This document shows, one piece after another, positions 31,320 to 35,620 of a stretch of 35,620 bases of DNA; positions within the stretch are counted from its first letter, which is position 1, and each line of letters opens with the position of its first letter. Below the pieces are notes generated by a model that searched no databases, had not been told where the DNA came from, and worked only from the letters and a program-made list of their open reading frames with translations. The translations under genes were made by a program, and so were the position numbers. The DNA comes from a virus, in the IMG/VR virus record IMGVR_UViG_3300017740_000024, positions 1 to 35,620 of that record; one strand, given 5' to 3'.

Positions 31320-31627
31320 TAAACTTCTACTGATGCTTCAAATGTAAATTTTACGTCTGGAAATTCTTTAAATAACTCTTTAGATATTTCATCACCCTCA
31401 TCTGCATCTATTTCTTCTTCTAGAATGATTTCGTATATAAACATATCACCATCGTCATCTTCGCTAGTGTATGCCATTACTTCTATACCAACTTTTGCTT
31501 TTTCTTCATCGTATGCAGTAAGCAATTTAGTTGGTACAACACTTTGCACAATGTCAAAATACACAATAACGTCCTCATCACTGAGTTCTTCTCGTGTCAA
31601 CATTCTTGCAAAGTGTTTAATAAACAT
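31319..31627 (-). CDS. Hypothetical acidic protein (102 aa)
   Basis: 102 residues from the ATG at 31627, chosen because it overlaps the upstream stop as TAATG; a TTG at 31639 or an ATG at 31603 are alternatives. A helical N-terminus (MFIKHFARMLTREELSDED) is followed by strands (VGIEVMAYTSEDDDGDMFIY) and an acidic helix (DEGDEISKELFKEFP). No family is recognised; the overall charge is strongly negative. Confidence 0.55.
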   Translation of the reverse strand: MFIKHFARMLTREELSDEDVIVYFDIVQSVVPTKLLTAYDEEKAKVGIEVMAYTSEDDDGDMFIYEIILEEEIDADEGDEISKELFKEFPDVKFTFEASVEV

Positions 31628-31764
31628 TAAAATATCCAAATAAGAATTGCCATTGTTATCACTCCCTTACTCCAACTGAGCCAAGCGACCTGATACATAG
31701 ATAAATTATACTTTTCTATAAAGTCTAATGTTCTGTCTTTATGCCATTCTATAAATTCGTTCAT
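31627..31764 (-). CDS. Tiny membrane protein (45 aa)
   Basis: 45 residues: an amphipathic N-terminal half (MNEFIEWHKDRTLDFIEKYN) and one C-terminal hydrophobic segment (VAWLSWSKGVITMAILIWIF). It lies 5 nt after the 127-aa membrane protein and its stop overlaps the next ATG (TAATG). A 45-aa single-span protein next to a two-span protein recalls a holin/antiholin or other membrane-effector pair; that is inference. No lysozyme is seen nearby. Confidence 0.55.
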   Translation of the reverse strand: MNEFIEWHKDRTLDFIEKYNLSMYQVAWLSWSKGVITMAILIWIF

Positions 31765-31769
31765 AGTTT

Positions 31770-32153
31770 TTATTGTTTGCTGAAGGCCTTTCCTGCCTCA
31801 CTAATACCAAATGCACCTAGTGTTACAACAACAAATGATGTGTATATTGTATCGGATATTTTTAAGTCCATATCCCAAAATGCTGTAATTAAATCACATG
31901 CACCAAATACAACCATTAGTGTAAAACTTGCAAACCCAATTATTGCCTTCTCATTGATGTCATTTTCATCTCTAAATAATGCACCAAAAGAAAACCTTTC
32001 TTGTGGTTTAGCGGCCGCAGTTGCTATCGCTAATTCTTTTCTGAGATTATTCATCTCATTAATCTTGTCTTGTGCCTCATCGACTTTTAAGACAAGCTCT
32101 GTATATTTTTCCAAGTCAACGTGTACGTTGCCTTTTCCTTCTACCTCTGCCAT
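31770..32153 (-). CDS. Two-span membrane protein with N-terminal coiled coil
   Basis: 127 residues. Residues about 13-50 are a coiled coil (LEKYTELVLKVDEAQDKINEM, then LRKELAIATAAAK). Two membrane segments follow: AIIGFASFTLMVVFGACDLITAF near 70-92 and IYTSFVVVTLGAFGISEAG near 102-120. The layout resembles small phage holins of the two- or three-span kind, but I cannot assign a family. AAGGAG lies 6 nt before the ATG, and a GATAAATA late-promoter-like element is at 32183-32190, which suits late expression and a lysis role. Confidence 0.6.
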   Translation of the reverse strand: MAEVEGKGNVHVDLEKYTELVLKVDEAQDKINEMNNLRKELAIATAAAKPQERFSFGALFRDENDINEKAIIGFASFTLMVVFGACDLITAFWDMDLKISDTIYTSFVVVTLGAFGISEAGKAFSKQ

Positions 32154-32182
32154 AGTATTCTCCTTGTGTGTCTACCATATAC

Positions 32183-32190
32183 TATTTATC
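32183..32190 (-). promoter_or_regulatory. T4-late-type promoter candidate (GATAAATA) for the membrane-protein genes
   Basis: GATAAATA on the minus strand, 29 nt before the ATG at 32153, with an AAGGAG site between. It sits right after the terminator hairpin. Confidence 0.45.
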
Positions 32191-32195
32191 AGGTT

Positions 32196-32241
32196 AAAAA
32201 GGAAAACCTCTCTATTCGATCGCTATCTATTAAGAGAGGTT
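32196..32241 (-). terminator. Terminator hairpin after the 221-aa gene
   Basis: A 9-bp stem, AACCTCTCT/AGAGAGGTT (32205-32213 with 32233-32241), with a 19-nt loop, followed on the minus strand by TTTTCCTTTTT. Confidence 0.6.
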
Positions 32242-32354
32242 CATTCTAGTCTAATAGTTTTAAAGACGTCTATTAATCGTCTTGCAAATATTGGTTTTTA
32301 GTTTAAAGAGTCTCCAACCTCCCGGGCACCCGGGTAACCGCTCTGTTAGTAAAG

Positions 32355-33020
32355 TTACTTATCCTCTTCAACGAATTTGATTCGATTAACGACAGTCTCA
32401 AATCCAGAGTGATATTTACCCTTAGATTGAGACTTCACAAACCCTTCAAGTGTAATCTCTTTACCCAAATCAATTTTTTTATCAGTAAAAAATTTTAAAA
32501 TATGTTGATTTTTGACACTACAAGTAACAATATAACTCATTGTTCTTGGAATGTATCTAGTAAACTCTACAGTAGCATCAATTCTTTCTCTTTGATGTAA
32601 TGTTCCAATTTTTTCACTAGTTCTAGAAAGTTCCATTTCTCTGTTAGTCCAAGTATCTTGATCTACTTTGTTTAAGTAAACTTTAGGCAAACTTGCGGCT
32701 ATACCTAGTTTATCTTTTTCTATAACATCTGAACTAACTAATTTTAATACATTACTCTCAAATTCTGTAAGTGTTCTTTCTAATGCCTTAAAACTTAATC
32801 CTGCTAGATATTCTTTTACTTCAGTGGCCTGTGTTTCGTCCTCATCTAAAACTTTAAACTTTTTATCAGTAAAGAAGTAGTTATATAGCATATCGCTATT
32901 ACACGTTGATTTTTCAAATTTTCTATCGAACCTGACCTGGTCCTTTTTAATAAAGCCACTATTTAATCTATGTGCGGCACAACTAACTGCTAATACTTCG
33001 TCTATTGGAAATGTTTGCAT
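32355..33020 (-). CDS. Conserved phage protein of unknown function (221 aa)
   Basis: 221 residues. The N-terminus (FPIDEVLAVSCAAHRLNSGFI) is helical, the middle is acidic-helical, and the C-terminus is strand-rich (RIDATVEFTRYIPRTMSYIV, then KEITLEGFVKSQSKGKYHSGFETVVNRIKF). The last part could be an OB-like or single-strand-binding fold, but that is a guess. A strong single-gene unit (sigma70-like promoter, AAGGAG, terminator) suggests high early expression. Confidence 0.6.
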   Translation of the reverse strand: MQTFPIDEVLAVSCAAHRLNSGFIKKDQVRFDRKFEKSTCNSDMLYNYFFTDKKFKVLDEDETQATEVKEYLAGLSFKALERTLTEFESNVLKLVSSDVIEKDKLGIAASLPKVYLNKVDQDTWTNREMELSRTSEKIGTLHQRERIDATVEFTRYIPRTMSYIVTCSVKNQHILKFFTDKKIDLGKEITLEGFVKSQSKGKYHSGFETVVNRIKFVEEDK

Positions 33021-33051
33021 TTTTCTACTCCTTTACCTAATTACAGTATAT

Positions 33052-33079
33052 ATTATAGCAAATATTTAAACTTTGTCAA
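33052..33079 (-). promoter_or_regulatory. Sigma70-like promoter for the 221-aa gene
   Basis: -35 TTGACA (33074-33079), 16-bp spacer, -10 TATAAT (33052-33057) with a TG extension. Confidence 0.8.
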
Positions 33080-33083
33080 GTGT

Positions 33084-33674
33084 TTATTTTGAGGTAATAT
33101 ATTGATGAATTTGTTCCCAATTCATAACAACTTTACCATCAACTGGAGTATCCATATTATGGCCATGTTCCATAAGTATGCCTTTAAGACCTTGTATTGT
33201 GCCTGCTTTTAAGTTTTCTGGTTTGTCTTCTATCCAGTATGCACCAGGATATTTGTACCCATAGTCTGCAAGTATCTCATCTTTGTCTGCACCTGTGTCT
33301 AAACATACAACTTCTATAAAGGCATCGCCCATTAGTTTTTTGAGATTTCTTTCTCTTAATGCTTTTGCATATGGATCTAAACTAAGACTAGTAATAGCAA
33401 TAAACTTGTATCCATACTTCTCATGTAATAAATTTATATACCATTGTGCGTCTCTGAGTGGAGGCAAAAAGCCTATTGCGGCACTTTCGTTAAACTGCTT
33501 TATTAAACTACGACTAGTTTGTTTTGTAATGCCGTATCTAGTACCTACATCATAAACATATTGATACCCTTCAGTAAGATTATGCCCGTGATGTTGCATC
33601 CAGACATTAAATCCTTCTTCCCAATCTAATACAACACCGTCTATATCAGTTAATATTATTTTATCTTTTTTCAT
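33084..33674 (-). CDS. HAD-superfamily phosphatase/nucleotidase-like protein
   Basis: 196 residues from the ATG at 33674; a TTG at 33686 gives four more residues without better support. ILTDIDGVVLDWEEGF at the N-terminus is HAD motif I (D-x-D). FIAITSLS near 95 is motif II (S/T at the end of the strand). A Lys in ADKDEIL or KLMGD may serve as motif III, and YWIEDKPENL near 150 is motif IV. It resembles 5'-deoxynucleotidase or 3'-phosphatase-type phage HAD proteins; the substrate is uncertain. It has its own sigma70-like promoter. Confidence 0.7.
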   Translation of the reverse strand: MKKDKIILTDIDGVVLDWEEGFNVWMQHHGHNLTEGYQYVYDVGTRYGITKQTSRSLIKQFNESAAIGFLPPLRDAQWYINLLHEKYGYKFIAITSLSLDPYAKALRERNLKKLMGDAFIEVVCLDTGADKDEILADYGYKYPGAYWIEDKPENLKAGTIQGLKGILMEHGHNMDTPVDGKVVMNWEQIHQYITSK

Positions 33675-33697
33675 ATTATTACCCAAGTTACATGTAT

Positions 33698-33725
33698 ATT
33701 ATACTAAGAATAAAGTATTTGTCAA
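33698..33725 (-). promoter_or_regulatory. Sigma70-like promoter for the HAD gene
   Basis: -35 TTGACA (33720-33725), 16-bp spacer, -10 TATAAT (33698-33703). It is back to back with the + strand TAAATA element at 33737. Confidence 0.8.
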
Positions 33726-33736
33726 GTGATTTATGT

Positions 33737-33742
33737 TAAATA
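33737..33742 (+). promoter_or_regulatory. TAAATA late-type element for the + strand kinase-like gene
   Basis: TAAATA with exactly 5 nt (GTTAT) before the ATG at 33748. It helps decide the start: the in-frame ATG at 33733 lies upstream of this element. Confidence 0.45.
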
Positions 33743-33747
33743 GTTAT

Positions 33748-34335
33748 ATGGTTTACACACTACAAGACATGTTATCTGGAGATTGGTTAGAGGGCGAAAC
33801 ACTAACAAGTGGCAACTTTAATAAAAGTTTTATAGACCAATTTATAGACTGCCTTTTAGAATTACATCAGATAGACTTTTTAAAGGCAAAAGAGTATGGC
33901 CTTTACAAGTCAGCAACTGATAGAAAAATGCAAACAGTTGTCGACAATTTAGAACCTATAGACAGTTTTACATCAGACGCAATCAGCGAATACAATCAAA
34001 TAAAACATGACTTATATTATAATACATTATTACATGGAGATATTTGGGCTGGTAATATAATAGTAGATGATCAAGGAAACTTTGCTGGACTTATAGATTG
34101 GGACAACAAACAAGTAGGCGATCCACATTGGGATTTGAGAAATATAAGAAGATGGATAGGTTGGAATGGATTGGACAAACTAATAGATAAGTATAATAGC
34201 AAGACTGATTTTAAACTAAAAAGAGAATATATAGTAATTTTAGACAAAATATCTATGTGTCATTCCAGACAATTAAATAAGTATCGTAAATCAGTATTTA
34301 CAGAATATATAAAGAGATATCCAGATGGCTTTTAA
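33748..34335 (+). CDS. Aminoglycoside-phosphotransferase/choline-kinase-like C-lobe protein
   Basis: 195 residues from the ATG at 33748 (200 if the ATG at 33733 is used). LLHGDIWAGNIIVDD holds the Brenner motif H-G-D-x-x-x-x-N, and GLIDWDNKQVGDPHWDL holds the metal-binding D-W-D. Both are intact. The N-terminal lobe with its Gly-rich loop and ATP-anchoring Lys is missing: the protein begins at the hinge, and an in-frame stop lies at 33727. It may be a degraded kinase, need a partner, or be a minimal fold with another function. It overlaps the following gene by 11 bp. Confidence 0.6.
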   Translation: MVYTLQDMLSGDWLEGETLTSGNFNKSFIDQFIDCLLELHQIDFLKAKEYGLYKSATDRKMQTVVDNLEPIDSFTSDAISEYNQIKHDLYYNTLLHGDIWAGNIIVDDQGNFAGLIDWDNKQVGDPHWDLRNIRRWIGWNGLDKLIDKYNSKTDFKLKREYIVILDKISMCHSRQLNKYRKSVFTEYIKRYPDGF

Positions 34336-34897
34336 AAAATCAATTTTATTCCCAGATCTTTTATTTGAAGGACAACTTGAAGTACCGCAGGAATTAAATA
34401 AGCAAATACAAGAAAGTTTAAATAAAAATAAAGACTCAGGTATAACAACAGAAACAGTTTATGGCTGGTTTACTAATAAGCAATTTCCTTGTGAAGGAGT
34501 TGTCCCACAAATAGCAAATCTATTAGCATCTAATTTTGTTACTAATGTAGTACAAAACTTTGATTTAAAAGTTGAGAGAGATATTAATTTACTTAATCCG
34601 TATTTAATATCAACAAAACCAAATCATTCTTTCCCAACAAGTGTTGAGCCACAAAGATGGTATAATGCAGGTGTATATTTGCAAACTACAAATAAAGGAA
34701 GTCACTTAATGCTTAACAACTTTAGTGCAAAGTTGTATGCAGGACAAAATACACAAGATAATCAAGTGTTTGTAAAACCAAAACAATTTAAGGTCATATA
34801 CTGGCCAAGCCACATACCATGGGGACTAACACCTAATATGAGTATGGTGGAAACCACAATGCTTGTCTGCTCGTTTAGAGCGGATGCCAAAAGATAA
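34325..34897 (+). CDS. 2OG-oxygenase-like (double-stranded beta-helix) protein
   Basis: 190 residues. The pattern RWYNAGVYLQTTNKGSHLMLNN followed by QFKVIYWPSHIPWGLTPNMS and TMLVCSFRAD resembles phage 2OG-Fe(II) oxygenases: W-x-x-x-x-Y-L, G-x-L, F-P-x-x-x-x-H-x-V-x-P-N, and a final strand. The distal His, however, is replaced by Trp (PSHIPWG), with a His two residues earlier. No clear H-x-D is seen, so catalysis is doubtful. It is the second gene of a two-gene + strand unit and ends just before the shared terminator. Confidence 0.45.
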   Translation: MAFKKSILFPDLLFEGQLEVPQELNKQIQESLNKNKDSGITTETVYGWFTNKQFPCEGVVPQIANLLASNFVTNVVQNFDLKVERDINLLNPYLISTKPNHSFPTSVEPQRWYNAGVYLQTTNKGSHLMLNNFSAKLYAGQNTQDNQVFVKPKQFKVIYWPSHIPWGLTPNMSMVETTMLVCSFRADAKR

Positions 34898-34924
34898 AAA
34901 AAGGGCGGTTAAAAACCGCCCTTT
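34896..34924. terminator. Strong terminator hairpin between converging genes
   Basis: A perfect 11-bp stem AAAGGGCGGTT (34900-34910) pairs with 34914-34924 over an AAA loop. On the minus strand it is followed by seven T, so it mainly ends the tail-fibre-type gene; on the plus strand only TTTAAG follows the GC part, which is weaker. Confidence 0.85.
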
Positions 34925-34954
34925 AAGTTACTCCCTACCTAAAATTAGATATTA

Positions 34955-35620
34955 TTATACCCAATTATAGTGAACTGAGGCCACTGCCGCACCTGCTGTA
35001 GGTGAGACTGCGTTATCACTTGCATCAAAGAATGCTAACGTTACCGCCGCATTTTTTGTAAGTGAAACGTCACCATCTAGTTCGATAATATAATTACCTA
35101 CAGTTCCGCTATCTGCGTCTGCTTTAGCAACAAGTGTACTACCTGAACCTGCGTTATCTTTTACAGTAATGTAATTAACACTATTACCACTAAAGGCTGT
35201 GCTTACTTTAATTACTATTTTTTCAGCATAGTAAGTTCTACCAGTAACATTAGGTACAGTACCTATTGCTCTTGTTGTAGCACCACTAGTAATTGCCGCT
35301 CTTAGTAAAAGTCCGTCACCGCCATTGTTAGCAACATAGTCAACAACTGCCGCTGAAGTTGGAACAGTAGTATCATTATCGTTATTACTAATTCCATCTG
35401 ACTCATCAACAAATTTTGTTACAGTAATGCTTTCGCCACTGTCTGTTAATGAACCAAAACTTACAGCACCACTAATTGTAGCACTTGTACCAATGAGTCC
35501 AGCCGCTTCAAAATCAGTTGCCGCTAGTGTTAAATCACCAGCAGTTGATCCGTCTGCAGTTGTAGTCGCCGCTACAAATCTATCTGTACTTTGATCCCAT
35601 CCTAAGAAACCGTTGTTACC
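34955..35620 (-). CDS. Tail-fibre/structural-type protein, C-terminal part (5' partial)
   Basis: 221 residues are visible; the frame is open to the window edge, so the N-terminus lies outside. The sequence is Ala/Thr/Ser/Gly-rich and low in charge: GFLGWDQSTDRFVAATT, then VPTSAAVVDYVANNGGDG, and a beta-rich end (TYYAEKIVIKVSTAFSG, YIIELDGDVSLTKNAAV). This composition and the D-x-x-x-x-P-T-S-x-A-V-x-D-Y-V motif are typical of tail-fibre and neck or baseplate decoration proteins of marine myoviruses. It ends at the strong terminator. All its Ala-Ala pairs start with GCG, in line with the GCWGC avoidance noted below. Confidence 0.65.
   Translation of the reverse strand, partial: GNNGFLGWDQSTDRFVAATTTADGSTAGDLTLAATDFEAAGLIGTSATISGAVSFGSLTDSGESITVTKFVDESDGISNNDNDTTVPTSAAVVDYVANNGGDGLLLRAAITSGATTRAIGTVPNVTGRTYYAEKIVIKVSTAFSGNSVNYITVKDNAGSGSTLVAKADADSGTVGNYIIELDGDVSLTKNAAVTLAFFDASDNAVSPTAGAAVASVHYNWV

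Larger units (their letters stand above)
32154..32354 (-). other. 200-bp structured non-coding region
   Basis: No gene fits here. In minus-strand order it holds a GC-rich island with CCCGGG-x2-CCCGGG (32321-32334), a 6-bp hairpin AAGACG/CGTCTT (32263-32268 with 32278-32283), a 9-bp hairpin that ends in T-runs (terminator below) and a late-promoter-like element. The GC island stands out sharply from the AT-rich surroundings. It could be a small RNA or a long 3' UTR of the 221-aa gene. A tRNA was considered and rejected. Confidence 0.5.

Noticed and set aside
31741-32301. Long + strand open frame (186 codons) opposite the membrane-protein genes
   Set aside because: It is antisense to two well-supported genes and runs through the terminator and promoter region. 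It has no ribosome-binding site and a composition typical of reverse-frame reading.
32290-32354. tRNA-like look on the minus strand (AGAGCGG ... GGTTGGAGACTC)
   Set aside because: There is no D-stem partner, no 7-bp acceptor stem and no proper T-loop (GGTTCRA), so cloverleaf folding fails.
11829-34941. A 15-bp match in inverted orientation (TAGGTAGGGAGTAAC at 11829-11843; its complement at 34927-34941), both beside terminators
   Set aside because: About one 15-bp match is expected by chance in 35 kb of AT-rich sequence, and part of it resembles the common GGAGTAAC ribosome-binding sequence. There is no other sign of recombination or attachment sites.
1-35620. CRISPR arrays, insertion sequences, integrase or attachment sites
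   Set aside because: No regularly spaced direct repeats, no transposase or integrase motifs and no terminal inverted repeats were seen; the gene content is that of a lytic phage.
1-35620. Photosynthesis or other cyanophage host-derived metabolic genes (psbA, talC and similar)
   Set aside because: None is recognisable in the window, so a cyanobacterial host is not supported by it, although it is not excluded.
1-35620. Avoidance of GANTC or GATC sites
   Set aside because: Both occur repeatedly (for example GATTC near 771 and GATC near 4647), so the GCWGC signal is not part of a general loss of methylation-type sites.

Overview
The window is 35.6 kb of an AT-rich (by eye about one third GC), densely packed genome of a T4-like tailed phage. 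The evidence is a T4-type family B DNA polymerase (gp43), a sliding clamp (gp45), a T4 RNase H/flap nuclease, a DsbA-like DNA-binding protein, glutaredoxin, many short overlapping genes and a tail-fibre-type protein at the right edge. The low GC, the MoxR/VWA pair and the general gene style resemble marine T4-like myoviruses such as those of SAR11 or cyanobacteria. The host itself cannot be read from the sequence.

Left region (1-7378, mostly + strand): a surface-chemistry cassette. It holds a large repeat protein made of glycosyltransferase-A-like units (5' end outside the window), three SGNH-type proteins (two of them paralogues), a methyltransferase-like protein and a P-loop kinase. A glycosyltransferase-like gene runs in the opposite direction between the two SGNH paralogues.

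Middle region (7362-33674, all minus strand). Reading in the direction of transcription from 33674 down: a HAD phosphatase, an unknown 221-aa protein, a 200-bp structured non-coding gap, two small membrane proteins, DsbA, a 2OG-Fe oxygenase, DNA polymerase, the clamp, DpdA (DNA guanine transglycosylase), an unknown 168-aa protein, two tiny proteins, QueD, a histone-H1-like protein, a glycosyltransferase and a GalE-type epimerase. A second unit starts at 21569 with a phosphoribosyltransferase, then a DUF465 protein, FolE, an unknown, QueE, RNase H, cold-shock and glutaredoxin proteins and a sulfotransferase. Beyond it lie an HTH protein, the MoxR ATPase and the VWA/metallopeptidase partner. FolE, QueD, QueE and DpdA make a 7-deazaguanine DNA-modification pathway from GTP; QueC is not in the window.

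Right edge (33748-35620): two + strand genes (a kinase C-lobe and a 2OG-oxygenase-like protein) converge on a minus-strand tail-fibre-type gene across a strong terminator hairpin.

Regulation is unusually legible. Eleven sigma70-like promoters all have a 16-bp spacer. A second, T4-late-like element (TAAATA) lies exactly 5 nt before the ATG of five genes, which predicts leaderless mRNAs. The most striking global signal is that I find no GCAGC or GCTGC anywhere in the window, while GCCGC/GCGGC is common and every Ala-Ala pair I checked uses GCC or GCG as its first codon. This looks like strong selection against a GCWGC restriction-type site in a phage that also carries a guanine-modification pathway.
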